Positions 50,954 to 59,903 of a DNA stretch of 64,000 bases are shown in pieces. Every line of letters begins with the position of its first letter. Positions within the stretch are counted from its first letter, which is position 1. The notes beneath the pieces are model-generated. The model worked only from the letters and a program-made list of their open reading frames with translations. It was not told where the DNA came from and made no database searches. Source of the stretch: Bacteroidota bacterium. GTDB lineage: Bacteria > Bacteroidota > Bacteroidia > Sphingobacteriales > Sphingobacteriaceae. The position numbers and the translations under genes are program-made. Location: NCBI GenBank assembly GCA_026224775.1, contig JAMFRP010000042.1, positions 43,144 to 107,143 of the forward strand, written 5' to 3'.

Positions 50954-52459
50954 ATGAAAAAAGCTATAGGTATACTTTGCACTTGTATATATTTATTAAT
51001 TGCAGTTGTAGTTACAGGTTGCAATCAACAACAAACCCAAACTAAACTTACAACAAATACAGCAGCCAAATTAACGGTAAAAAGTATGCAGAGTGATCTT
51101 TTTATCCTATGGTCGGCTATTAAGGAAATGCATCCCGGATATGGCTTATATACCTCTGTAGATAGTTTACAAACAACCTACAACCAGACTTATCAAACTA
51201 TAACCCAGCCGCTATCTGAAAATGAATTTATAGCCCATATTTATCCGTTAATATGTAAACTTAGGTGCGGCCATACACAAATACGCCATTCTGATAACTA
51301 TAAACTATCACCATCTGATCCAAAAGAACCGCATTTGCCTTTCGAGGTGCTGGTTCGTAATCACCATGCCTGGGTTACCACACATGCTACCCAGCAGTTT
51401 TCCACCGGGGACGAAATAATAAGTATTAATGATGTACCGGTAACCCAAATAATAAATAACGGCTACGACTTATATTGTGGCGATGGCTATATACAAACAT
51501 TTAAAGAATTATTTTTAAGTGAATACGATGGTTTTGAAGATGCCTGCTTTAAATATTATCATTGGCAAGGGCCATACCGAATTAAATTGCTTAACAAACA
51601 GGGGGCGATAAAATCGGTTACAGAGAACGCAGCAGCAACAGGTGGCCCATGGCAAAGCTTACCTGAAAAGCCAATAGATAATTATGCCGGATGGACATTA
51701 GCGAAAAATACAGGTTACCTGCCGCTACGGTTTTTGAAAAACACCTCAATAGCATTGTTTGAAGCTAAAACATTTCAATATGCTGATACGACTATTTATA
51801 AGGAGGCTTTTAAACAGATACAACAACGCGGTGTAAAAAACTTAATTATTGACCTGCGCCATAATACCGGTGGCGACATCAGGATAGCGGAAAAACTCCT
51901 TTCATTTTTGGCAGATTCATCCTTTTATATTGTGAAAGATGTAAAATCAAGAGTAGCAGATCCAACCACAACCCGTTTTGAGCAATATTTTGATACCTCC
52001 CGTACAGCAAGTTTTAGAAATGGATTTGCTCCGGGGAATAAAGAAGGTAATTGGTACCATATTAATATAAAACCGGTATTCGGACAATTATATGGCAGGC
52101 TACCGCTTGCAAAAAAATACCACTACCATGGCAATGTATATGCTTTAATTGATGGTGCTACTTTTTCATCGGCGGCGCTATTTACAGCAGCTTTTAAGGC
52201 CCAATGCAAAAACGTGAAATTTATTGGCCGGGAAACTGCCGGTAACAAAGAAGGCTGTAACGGCGGTACACTTCAACGATTAACGTTACCTAACACTAAA
52301 ATTGTAGTCGACTTCCCATGGATGCACCTGGTATCGGTAGCAAACAATCCCATACATGGGCGCGGTATTATGCCCAACTATTATGTGGATTATACCGCAG
52401 AGGACGTCGTGAGTAAAAAAGACCTTGATTTGCAAAAAGCGATAAGCCTGATTAAATAG
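50954..52459 (+). CDS. S41 family peptidase lipoprotein
   Basis: A 501-residue lipoprotein with a lipobox ending VVTGC at Cys23. After an N-terminal helical region with a CGHTQIRHS segment come a PDZ-like stretch (FSTGDEIISINDVPVTQII) and an S41/C-terminal processing protease domain: LIIDLRHNTGGDIR, the likely nucleophile Ser406 in ATFSSAALF, and GRETAG. It should act as a membrane-anchored protease. The classical catalytic Lys is not placed with certainty. It precedes the Cry-like gene by 143 bp, and the two need not be linked. Confidence 0.85.
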   Translation: MKKAIGILCTCIYLLIAVVVTGCNQQQTQTKLTTNTAAKLTVKSMQSDLFILWSAIKEMHPGYGLYTSVDSLQTTYNQTYQTITQPLSENEFIAHIYPLICKLRCGHTQIRHSDNYKLSPSDPKEPHLPFEVLVRNHHAWVTTHATQQFSTGDEIISINDVPVTQIINNGYDLYCGDGYIQTFKELFLSEYDGFEDACFKYYHWQGPYRIKLLNKQGAIKSVTENAAATGGPWQSLPEKPIDNYAGWTLAKNTGYLPLRFLKNTSIALFEAKTFQYADTTIYKEAFKQIQQRGVKNLIIDLRHNTGGDIRIAEKLLSFLADSSFYIVKDVKSRVADPTTTRFEQYFDTSRTASFRNGFAPGNKEGNWYHINIKPVFGQLYGRLPLAKKYHYHGNVYALIDGATFSSAALFTAAFKAQCKNVKFIGRETAGNKEGCNGGTLQRLTLPNTKIVVDFPWMHLVSVANNPIHGRGIMPNYYVDYTAEDVVSKKDLDLQKAISLIK

Positions 52460-52602
52460 TCAAACAACCACTCTCTCGAAGTATTACTTATTGAATTGTA
52501 ACGAACAGATTACATCGGTGCATTATGCTTAATTAGCTATAAATCATTTTGTGCTCTAATCATAATTTCATCTATATTTATGGCAACTTAAACTTTATCA
52601 TC

Positions 52603-54396
52603 ATGTCATTTAAACCACAGCCTAATCAGCTTTATTACCTGATTCCAAAAGGCAAAACTATCGACGTAGTCGGAGCACCAAATTCAAACATTCCGGTGCA
52701 AATTGAAGAACAATCCTATCAAAAAGACAATGAACACCAGCGATTTAAATTTGACCCTGCCGGAAACAAAGCATGGTGGTTCCTGCTACCGCCGTTTAAG
52801 GAGCGTTATCTAGCCATTGATGGTAGTTCGCAGGGAGATGGGGCCAGGGTAATTCAATGGCAATTTGAACCACCTAAAAAAACTAATTTGCATTTTCAGT
52901 TTTTACCGGCTGGCAATGGCTATTATCGTATAATGGCCATACACAGTGGTAAATTTTGGGAAATTATTGATCGGTCGGCCACACAAAAAGGGCGGCTTGT
53001 ACAAAAGTCTTATAACAAGAATGATGGTCAGCTTTTTTCCTTAACTCCAGTACCAAATGTGGCTTCGGATATTCCCCCGGTAGCGTTCGACCAGAAAAGT
53101 GACATTGAAAGAACAGGCACCTTAGCCATACTTGGCAAAATACCAGAGGTTGGTGCAGGCTTATCTTTTGTGGTTGGCTTATTTTGGAAAGCAAATGACC
53201 CGCTGGCTGACCTTTGGAACCAAATGAAAACTTATGTTGATGCACGCATCCGCACCTTGTTAATGGAAGATACCATGAATAAGATGAGTTTGCAATTGAG
53301 GGGCCATATAACTACCATTGAGGAAATATCAAGAGCCGATGAAAATAAGGGCATTCGCTTAGCTACTAAAGTTGATGCGATTAAATCTCTTCGATTAGAA
53401 TATATAGAAGTTGCAAAAACGGCATTGCCTTATTTAGTTGCTTTGGGAAATGTAGAGTTATCCTTACGTCGTACCTTATATACTGATTATGATGCATTAT
53501 TCCCGCCAAAAGCGCATGATCCCGCTGATGGCCCAAAATTGCTAAAAAGCAAAAGTCAAAACCTTCAGGAATTAAAAACAGCGATTAGTGAATACAAAAT
53601 TGCCTTCGATGCCGCTATTACAACACTGGTGGCTAATCGTATGGATAAGATCCATTGGAGAACCGAGACCCAGATGCGAAGACCCCGTAGTCCATATGAA
53701 GTAAAAGGCGCGCGTGCTTATGATGATTTTGACGGTTGGTCTTTAGCCTTTTGGGATTATGATGATACGGCAAATTACGGCGTTAGAAATTATAAAGAAT
53801 GGGCTGAGTTTGCCTATAATCAACGGAAATTACAGATCCAGGTCCAGTATGATACCGAGATGAAAGATTTAGGGAAATCAGCTTTATTATGGGAATATTT
53901 CGATCAAATAACGCCATTACCGGCTCCTGTAACTTATCGTGTTAAAGTAGGTGCAATTGGTGGATTGAACCACTATAATCCCTTTAATGGGGTTGATAAT
54001 TCAATCATTACTGCGATTGAGGTTTTCTCTCAAAATGGCGACCTTTGCGGTCTGGAAGTTTTTTATAATGGCAGAGGAAATGGCTTACAAGGTAAAAAAG
54101 GTAACAAGACGGATAGGCTTGATTTAGCAAAAGGTGCAACCCGTGAAGATGATGAATTTATAACTAGTGTTTACGGTTATTATGCCGACCATATAGATGC
54201 TTTATGGTTTGTAACAAGCCACGGCAAAATTGTAGGTGCCGGCAAAGAACAGTATTCGTTCTTCAGTGCTGATATTGCAGACGGCTTAAAAGGGCGTCTG
54301 GAAAAAATAAGCGGCTATAATGATGTGCACACATTACAGCAACTCAACTTCCACTGGAAGTATAACGAAGTACCGCCAAAAACGCCAACTACCTAA
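52603..54396 (+). CDS. Ricin lectin - Cry delta-endotoxin-like - jacalin lectin fusion protein
   Basis: A 597-residue protein from the ATG at 52603; an upstream in-frame start at 52549 adds a poorly supported leader. No signal peptide or lipobox. Residues about 1-150 look like a ricin-type beta-trefoil (LYYLIPKGKTIDV, RYLAIDGSSQGDGARVIQW, KFWEIIDRS). Residues about 180-435 are helical with features of the Cry toxin pore-forming domain: PEVGAGLSFVVGLFW, DLWNQMKTYVDARI and LPYLVALGNVELSLRRTLY. Residues about 447-575 look like a jacalin-type beta-prism (NSIITAIEVFSQNG, LEVFYNGRG, ITSVYGYYADHIDALWFVT). Expect a glycan-binding pore former. The domain calls are by eye and need profile checks. Confidence 0.75.
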   Translation: MSFKPQPNQLYYLIPKGKTIDVVGAPNSNIPVQIEEQSYQKDNEHQRFKFDPAGNKAWWFLLPPFKERYLAIDGSSQGDGARVIQWQFEPPKKTNLHFQFLPAGNGYYRIMAIHSGKFWEIIDRSATQKGRLVQKSYNKNDGQLFSLTPVPNVASDIPPVAFDQKSDIERTGTLAILGKIPEVGAGLSFVVGLFWKANDPLADLWNQMKTYVDARIRTLLMEDTMNKMSLQLRGHITTIEEISRADENKGIRLATKVDAIKSLRLEYIEVAKTALPYLVALGNVELSLRRTLYTDYDALFPPKAHDPADGPKLLKSKSQNLQELKTAISEYKIAFDAAITTLVANRMDKIHWRTETQMRRPRSPYEVKGARAYDDFDGWSLAFWDYDDTANYGVRNYKEWAEFAYNQRKLQIQVQYDTEMKDLGKSALLWEYFDQITPLPAPVTYRVKVGAIGGLNHYNPFNGVDNSIITAIEVFSQNGDLCGLEVFYNGRGNGLQGKKGNKTDRLDLAKGATREDDEFITSVYGYYADHIDALWFVTSHGKIVGAGKEQYSFFSADIADGLKGRLEKISGYNDVHTLQQLNFHWKYNEVPPKTPTT

Positions 54397-54403
54397 TGAA
54401 GTT

Positions 54404-54431
54404 AAGGCCGTAATAAAACTATTACGGCCTT
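54404..54431 (+). terminator. Terminator after the Cry-like gene
   Basis: A perfect 12-bp stem (54404-54415 with 54420-54431), a 4-nt AAAC loop and a short T-rich tail. It also lies near the end of the convergent esterase gene. Confidence 0.75.
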
Positions 54432-54452
54432 ATTATTGCTATTTTTAGCACG

Positions 54453-55574
54453 TTACTTAGTAACCGTATTTAAAAATTGTAAAACTGTGTAGGTTGATAA
54501 TTGTCCACCAGGGCCGTTCAAATTAAAATCGAACCCATGGGTTGCCCAGGGTAGTTGCAGGTAGAAGTGTTTAACACCGCTATTTTGCAAAGCGCCATTT
54601 AATCGGTGACTATGTTCCGGCGAAACCAATACATCGTTACTGCCGTGTATAATCAATGTCGGTACAGTTTGTTTATCTACGTAAATCAACGGCGAACAAT
54701 CGAAATACTTTTGAGGCACTTGCGAATACGCCCCCCCAATATATTGTTCCATAACCTTGCGCGAATCCATAACCAGCGGACTTGCAGGGGCAGAATAACC
54801 CCAAACCATATCGGCAGGGCCATAAAAATCAATTACACCTTTCAAATCTTTCTCGTGCATGGTATAGGCTGCCAGCAACGCGATCTGCGCACCGGCTGAG
54901 CGGCCTATTAATACAAACTGTGTTGTATCGATATGTAGTTCTTCGGCATGCTCGCGGATGTATTTAATGGAATTAACAATATCCTCAACTGGTGCAGGTG
55001 TTTGCCATTTAGGCGCCAGACGATAGTTGACAGATGCTACATTATAACCTTTAGTTGCCAGGTAGCTATTCAGCTCCGGCAATTGCTGACTATCACCGCC
55101 CGCCCATGAACCGCCATGAACCACAATTACACAAGGCTTTTTACCCAAAATTTGCGATGGATAAAAATCAAGACTCAAGCTGGTATCGGCATATTTTACA
55201 TAGGTGATTTTTTTGTAGGAGATGCTTACCGGCTTTTTAAACATCTTTAAAAAACTGAATGGCGCGCTGGTGCTGTCAGTATTGGTAACGCCGAAGCTTT
55301 TATCAAAATCTGCCCTTACACTACCGGCTACTATATAAGCCCTTGCAATTGGTGATAAGAATAACACTAAAGCAACCAAACCTATGATGGTGCCCGGAAA
55401 TACGTATCTACCTCCAAAAAATCCTGTCAGCAATACAATAATAGTAATTGCTGAGAACAACCACGGGAACTCAGTTACCGCTATACCCAGCAACCATACA
55501 TGATATTCAAAGGCTTTAAAAACTGCTAATAGGGAAAGAAGAAATAATAGTGCAATAAGTATTAAACGGATCAT
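54453..55574 (-). CDS. Membrane-anchored alpha/beta-hydrolase (esterase)
   Basis: A 373-residue protein with three hydrophobic helices in residues 1-95 and an alpha/beta-hydrolase domain after about residue 125. The oxyanion HGGSWAGG, the nucleophile elbow GRSAGAQ, and the late Asp and His (HGSNDVLVSPEHS and WATHGFDF) match the HSL/BD-FAE-type esterases. It should cleave short acyl esters at the membrane. The gene is convergent with the Cry-like gene and not in an operon with it. Confidence 0.87.
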   Translation of the reverse strand: MIRLILIALLFLLSLLAVFKAFEYHVWLLGIAVTEFPWLFSAITIIVLLTGFFGGRYVFPGTIIGLVALVLFLSPIARAYIVAGSVRADFDKSFGVTNTDSTSAPFSFLKMFKKPVSISYKKITYVKYADTSLSLDFYPSQILGKKPCVIVVHGGSWAGGDSQQLPELNSYLATKGYNVASVNYRLAPKWQTPAPVEDIVNSIKYIREHAEELHIDTTQFVLIGRSAGAQIALLAAYTMHEKDLKGVIDFYGPADMVWGYSAPASPLVMDSRKVMEQYIGGAYSQVPQKYFDCSPLIYVDKQTVPTLIIHGSNDVLVSPEHSHRLNGALQNSGVKHFYLQLPWATHGFDFNLNGPGGQLSTYTVLQFLNTVTK

Positions 55575-55645
55575 GTGTTAATTTTAGGAATAATAATGAC
55601 TTACAACACGCCAAAAGTCGTTTTAACGAAAATTGACAATCAATC

Positions 55646-56188
55646 TTATTTTTTAGCCGCTTTTATAAAAGCCAGTGCATCATCTGCATGCTCCTTGCCT
55701 TGCATCATTGCCTCGTGCATGTAAACTACTTTACCATGCAGATCAATAACGTAAGTTACACGGCCGGGGATGAACATTTTACTTTTGATACCAAACAGGT
55801 TATAAACTTTATTGTCCTGATCGCTCAATAAAGTAAAGGGTAATTTATAGTGCTGCTGGAATTCTTTATGACTGGCAACCGTACCACCGTTAATACCTAT
55901 AACTATTGCCCCTGCTTTGGTAAACGAATCAAATTCATCACGAAAAGCACATGCCTCTTTAGTACAAACCATGCTTTCATCCTTCGGATAAAAATAAAGT
56001 ACCAATACTTTCTTACCGATATAATCGCGTACGTTAAACAGTTTGCCGTCCTGATCGTGCAAGGTGAACGAGGGTACATTCTCGCCTACTTGTAATTCTG
56101 TGCCGCGTTTTTGCGCATGGCTGGTTTTACAAAAACCTATCAGCATAAAAGCCAATAGCAGTGTATTTTTTAGGGTGATGCTTTTCAT
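55646..56188 (-). CDS. Secreted peroxiredoxin (BCP/PrxQ-like)
   Basis: A 180-residue thiol peroxidase with a signal peptide (ending SHAQ). The AhpC/TSA fold has VPSFTLHDQDGKLFNV, the peroxidatic Cys in DESMVCTKEACAFRDEF and a resolving Cys in the same helix, as in BCP/PrxQ. FTLLSDQDNKVYNLFGI follows the family. It removes peroxides in the periplasm. Its normally conserved PGCT motif reads MVCT here. It is a single gene. Confidence 0.9.
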   Translation of the reverse strand: MKSITLKNTLLLAFMLIGFCKTSHAQKRGTELQVGENVPSFTLHDQDGKLFNVRDYIGKKVLVLYFYPKDESMVCTKEACAFRDEFDSFTKAGAIVIGINGGTVASHKEFQQHYKLPFTLLSDQDNKVYNLFGIKSKMFIPGRVTYVIDLHGKVVYMHEAMMQGKEHADDALAFIKAAKK

Positions 56189-56307
56189 GTATACAATATA
56201 CGTTAGTTATATTCCTAAGCGATTTTATTGCGGAAAATATTATTAGTAGCAAGTATATAGTATCAAGTAGCAAGACAAAAGCTGGCTTCTTCTCACCCCA
56301 TAAAAAC

Positions 56308-56340
56308 AGATTTACGAAGTTTTTAAAACTTCATAAATCT
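56308..56340. repeat. AGAYTTACGAAGTTTT palindrome, second copy
   Basis: Arms 56308-56323 and 56325-56340 pair over 16 bp with one mismatch. Very similar to 8757-8789. Lies in the repeat-rich gap between the peroxiredoxin and DinB genes. Confidence 0.6.
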
Positions 56341-56352
56341 TAGAAACGCTAC

Positions 56353-56438
56353 CGTCATTGCGAGCGAAGCGCGGCAATCCCCCACTTACAGAGCTGCTCT
56401 ACATAGTTTGGGATTGCCGCGCTTCGCTCGCAATGACG
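56353..56438. repeat. TGTCAT-like palindromic repeat with CGTCATTGCGAGCGAAGCGC arms
   Basis: Arms of 29 bp (56353-56381 and 56410-56438) are perfectly complementary. A variant of the main family with CGTCATTG ends. The loop includes TACAGAGCTGCTCT. Related to 63271-63376. Confidence 0.75.
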
Positions 56439-56559
56439 CTTTGTTTTTGTGTTTATATAAAACAGCTGAAAAATAATCCAATATTTAAAAAATCCTACTG
56501 ACATAGGGCTGTCATTAGCGTATAGTTTATTTGTATTACAAACTAAAAAACAAAAAGCT

Positions 56560-57075
56560 ATGCAAATCATCCCAATGTTTTTAAAGGAACTTGAGCAGGA
56601 AGCTCAGGCCACCCGTAACATGCTGCAACGTGTACCAAACGATAAATTCAGTTGGCAGCCACACCCAAAAAGCATGACCATTAGCAAATTGGTAAACCAT
56701 ATTGCCGAACTACCTTCGTGGATAACAATAGCGCTTACTACCGACGAACTGGATTTTGCCACTGTGCCTTATAATACTGATGGGCCAAATACTATTGAAG
56801 AGGTATTAGCGCTTTTAGAGAAAAATGTAGCCGACGCGCGCGCGCAGCTTGAAGCAACTAATGAGGATATACTAGAAGAAAACTGGACCATGCGTAACGG
56901 CGACCAAATATACATGGTAAGAACAAAAGCAGAAGTGATACGGGTATCTTTTAGCCAAACCTCGCATCACCGTGCACAATTAGGGGTATTTTTAAGATTA
57001 TTAAATATCCCAATCCCCGGCAGTTATGGCCCAAGCGCCGATGAGCAGGAATTTAAATTGATGGAGCAAGAGTAA
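56560..57075 (+). CDS. DinB family protein
   Basis: A 171-residue cytoplasmic four-helix-bundle protein. The His ligands of the DinB/YfiT-like metal site lie in LVNHIAELPSW and in the late ETSHHR-like SQTSHHRAQLGVFLRLL. The start LKELEQEAQATRNMLQRVPNDKFSWQPHPKSM is typical. DinB-like proteins are often thiol transferases with bacillithiol or mycothiol; the substrate here is unknown. It is monocistronic. Confidence 0.87.
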   Translation: MQIIPMFLKELEQEAQATRNMLQRVPNDKFSWQPHPKSMTISKLVNHIAELPSWITIALTTDELDFATVPYNTDGPNTIEEVLALLEKNVADARAQLEATNEDILEENWTMRNGDQIYMVRTKAEVIRVSFSQTSHHRAQLGVFLRLLNIPIPGSYGPSADEQEFKLMEQE

Positions 57076-57160
57076 GTGTAGAAGATTTAAGGCTGTATCG
57101 AACGCAAGTTCTTAAAAGCTGTTTAAGAATGATTGAATATTATTTTTATCTAAAACAAAT

Positions 57161-57190
57161 CGTCATTGCGAGCGCAGCGTGGCAATGACG
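57161..57190. repeat. Truncated TGTCAT-type repeat
   Basis: CGTCATTGC and GCAATGACG lie only 12 bp apart, around GAGCGCAGCGTG. It looks like a shortened copy of the 56353-56438 type. Confidence 0.6.
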
Positions 57191-57225
57191 ATAGTTTTAT
57201 CGTTTTCAAATAGCTTCTAAAAAAC

Positions 57226-57262
57226 AAAAAGGCCAATTTTCTTGATGAAAATTAGCCTTTTT
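57226..57262. terminator. Bidirectional terminator
   Basis: A 16-bp stem with one mismatch (57226-57241 with 57247-57262) flanked by A-rich and T-rich sequence. It separates the convergent DinB and nitroreductase genes. Confidence 0.75.
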
Positions 57263-57288
57263 AACTTCTTATTTGAAGCCTTTAATTA

Positions 57289-57918
57289 TTAGATGTGTAT
57301 AAACAACTCTTCTTTAGGTCTTCTTACTTTTTCCATTTTGCTGTAAACATCTTCGTCTGAGCGGTAACCTACCGGCGCGATAACTACGGCAGATAAACCA
57401 AGTTTTTTCAGACCTAATATCTCGTCGAATTTACCGGCATCAAAACCTTCCATTGGGCAGGCATCAATATCCATTTCGGCAGCAGCTGTTAACAATACAC
57501 CCAAAGCAATGTAAGTTTGTTTAGTTGCCCAGTTAATTTTCTGTTCTTCGCTCAAGCTGGCAATAGTGCCTTGTACCATTTGCTCAAACCCAGCTAAATG
57601 TTCGCGACCGATACCACGTGTTTTTGCAATCAGATCAAGGTAATAGTTACCATAATCTTTATCTATTTCTTTCTCAATAGCAAATATGATCACTTGTGAA
57701 CTTTGCGTTAACTGCGCCTGGCCATGTGCCGCTTCCCGCAATTTTTCGCGGGTCTCAGGATCTTCAACCACCAAAATACGGTAAGCTTGCAAACCCATTG
57801 ATGACGGTGCTAAGCGAACAGTATCTAATAACTGATCTAACTGTGCCTTAGTTAATTTTTTTGTAGCATCGAAGTTTTTAATAGCCGCGCGCTTTTGTAA
57901 TTTTTCTATTAATGACAT
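57289..57918 (-). CDS. NAD(P)H-dependent nitroreductase family protein
   Basis: A 209-residue FMN enzyme. The start LIEKLQKRAAIKNFDATKKLTKAQLDQLLDT, RLAPSSMGLQAYRILVVED and the late MEGFDAGKFDEILGL are all typical of the NfsB/YdgI-like group. It reduces nitro- or quinone compounds at the expense of NAD(P)H. The ATG at 57918 is chosen over 57966 because the longer form would extend through the predicted -7 box at 57946-57953. It is a single gene. Confidence 0.88.
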   Translation of the reverse strand: MSLIEKLQKRAAIKNFDATKKLTKAQLDQLLDTVRLAPSSMGLQAYRILVVEDPETREKLREAAHGQAQLTQSSQVIIFAIEKEIDKDYGNYYLDLIAKTRGIGREHLAGFEQMVQGTIASLSEEQKINWATKQTYIALGVLLTAAAEMDIDACPMEGFDAGKFDEILGLKKLGLSAVVIAPVGYRSDEDVYSKMEKVRRPKEELFIHI

Positions 57919-57945
57919 GTTGTTTTTTTTTTTCCTTTTACAACA

Positions 57946-57953
57946 CAAATTTA
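57946..57953 (-). promoter_or_regulatory. Candidate -7 box of the nitroreductase gene
   Basis: On the minus strand TAAATTTG matches TAnnTTTG. It lies 27 nt before the ATG at 57918. The -33 element is not clear. Confidence 0.45.
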
Positions 57954-58019
57954 GATGTTGTAACACTTAAAATGGTCACGAGGAAGTAAATCTGGAAATT
58001 AGATTGTAATAGCTGATCA

Positions 58020-59249
58020 CTACCTCTTTTTAGTGCCGCCTTGCCTTCTGTTGTTCCCCCTGTTATTGCCGCCTCTGCCACCACCATCGCGTTTTAGTGG
58101 TGCCATTTTAATCAGCGTTGGGTCGCCTAAAACTTCCGGTAATAATATGCGCCTGATCTGTCGATCCATCATTTCCTCGATGTTTTTTAGCTTGCGCTGA
58201 TCGCGGTCGTTAACAAAAGTGATAGCGGTACCTGTTGTTTCGGCACGCGCGGTACGGCCAATACGGTGGATGTAATCTTCAGGATCTGATGGAGCGTCGT
58301 AATTCACTACCAGGTCAATCCCTTCCACATCAATGCCACGCGAAAGCGCATCAGTACCAATAATAATAGGCACTTGTTTATTTTTGAATTTCAGCAGGAT
58401 CTCTTCACGCTCATTCTGCTCCAGATCGGAGTGGAAGGCGTTGATTTTTAGATGCGCCGCTTTTAATTGCTTATGAACTTCTTTAACCTTGTCTTTTGTT
58501 GATGCAAAAATGATGATGCTTACAAAGCCACCTTCTTTTAATATCAGCTGCAACAGACCCGATTTCTGATGATCGTTAACTAAATAAACCTGCTGATCGA
58601 TACCTACAGCAGGTTGCGATATAGCGATATTGATTTGCTGCGGGTTATGTAATACGGTTTTAGCCATATTGCGGATGCGCCCCGGCATAGTGGCCGAAAA
58701 TAGCATGGTTTGCCTTTGTTTGGGCAAATAGCTGATGATGCGCATAATATCATCTGAGAAACCCATATCCAGCATGCGGTCGGCTTCATCCAGGATCAAA
58801 TATTTGATATGGTTCAGCTTTAACACACCCGATGTAAGGTGGGCGATAAGCCTGCCCGGTGTGGCTATAATAATATTGACGTTATTTTGTATGCCACGGC
58901 GCTGCTGCTCGTAAACAATACCATCACCACCGCCGAAAACCGCTATGGAGCTGATGCCGGTAAAGTAGGCTAATCCTTCTACCTGCTGGTCGATTTGCTG
59001 GGCAAGTTCGCGGGTTGGGGTTAGTATAAGCGTGCTGGTTTTTTCCTCGTGGTTTTGGGTGATCAGGTCTAAAACAGGCAGCAAAAATGCACCTGTTTTA
59101 CCTGTACCTGTTTGCGCGCAGGCTATAAGGTCGTCGCCCTGTAAAATAGCCGGGATGGCCATTTCCTGTATAGGGGTTGGGTTAGTGTAACCCATGCTTA
59201 GTACGCCTTCTAATAAATGTTCGTTGAAATTGAAATCTTGAAAAGTCAC
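58020..59249 (-). CDS. DEAD-box RNA helicase (RhlE-like)
   Basis: A 409-residue ATP-dependent RNA helicase. Motif Q (FNEHLLEGVLSMGYTNPTPIQ), I (AQTGTGKTGA), Ia (PTRELAQQ), II (DEAD), III (SAT) and VI (HRIGRTARA) are in order. The C-terminal tail is Gly/Arg/Asn-rich (GGGRGGNNRGNNRRQGG), as in RhlE helicases that bind RNA non-specifically. It works in ribosome assembly or RNA turnover. It is a single gene with a 71-bp gap to the upstream DUF3885-like gene. Confidence 0.94.
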   Translation of the reverse strand: MTFQDFNFNEHLLEGVLSMGYTNPTPIQEMAIPAILQGDDLIACAQTGTGKTGAFLLPVLDLITQNHEEKTSTLILTPTRELAQQIDQQVEGLAYFTGISSIAVFGGGDGIVYEQQRRGIQNNVNIIIATPGRLIAHLTSGVLKLNHIKYLILDEADRMLDMGFSDDIMRIISYLPKQRQTMLFSATMPGRIRNMAKTVLHNPQQINIAISQPAVGIDQQVYLVNDHQKSGLLQLILKEGGFVSIIIFASTKDKVKEVHKQLKAAHLKINAFHSDLEQNEREEILLKFKNKQVPIIIGTDALSRGIDVEGIDLVVNYDAPSDPEDYIHRIGRTARAETTGTAITFVNDRDQRKLKNIEEMMDRQIRRILLPEVLGDPTLIKMAPLKRDGGGRGGNNRGNNRRQGGTKKR

Positions 59250-59320
59250 TTGTATCTGTAAGATGAAGTAGGCAAGTTAATAAAAAATGTTGTGTTACAG
59301 CAATTTCGAGTTTTTTAGGG

Positions 59321-59872
59321 CTAAACCCATTGTATAAATTCAGCGGAAATATCGGTCAGTAAATTGCTGTTTGGGCAATAAATATCCAATCCCCGATCAT
59401 CATAAGGGTTGATCAAAACAGCATTTTGAAAATCCATAAAAAAGCAAGTAATACTTAAAGTTGGAGATTCTCCCAAGTCGTAATTTATAATTAGAGTATT
59501 AATTGAGTCGATAATCAATTTAGGAAATATCTCGTAGTAGAAATACAGTATGGTGATTTCGATTTCCTCAATAATGATTGCTTGTTTAAAGTAAACATCA
59601 CATTCTTCTATATTGATATGTGATTTCTCAAAAAACTCAGCCTCATTATTATCCCATAAAATAACCCTGAACCATATTTGATTTTTGAAGCAATAGTCCA
59701 ATACCTGACTACTTCTATATAATGCCTGTCTAATTCTATCCGAAGTAGACTTGTTTTCACCACCAAGCTCAAGTCTTATCCTATTATTTTTAATTGCGGA
59801 TAGAGTTGCCATGTCAACATTACCAAATATCTTGACAAAAGTACTTTCGAAATCAACGGGATTATTTATCAT
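59321..59872 (-). CDS. DUF3885-like protein
   Basis: A 183-residue cytoplasmic protein with no signal peptide or membrane helix. The block IRLELGGENKSTSDRIRQALYRSSQVLDYCF and the later FFMDFQNAVLINPYDDRGLDIY match DUF3885 as I recall it, a family of unknown function often near SMI1/KNR4-like or toxin-immunity proteins. No such neighbour is visible here. The SprT-like gene stands 31 bp upstream in the same direction. Confidence 0.6.
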   Translation of the reverse strand: MINNPVDFESTFVKIFGNVDMATLSAIKNNRIRLELGGENKSTSDRIRQALYRSSQVLDYCFKNQIWFRVILWDNNEAEFFEKSHINIEECDVYFKQAIIIEEIEITILYFYYEIFPKLIIDSINTLIINYDLGESPTLSITCFFMDFQNAVLINPYDDRGLDIYCPNSNLLTDISAEFIQWV

Positions 59873-59903
59873 GATTGCCTTTAGGTTATTAATTTGATTG
59901 AAT

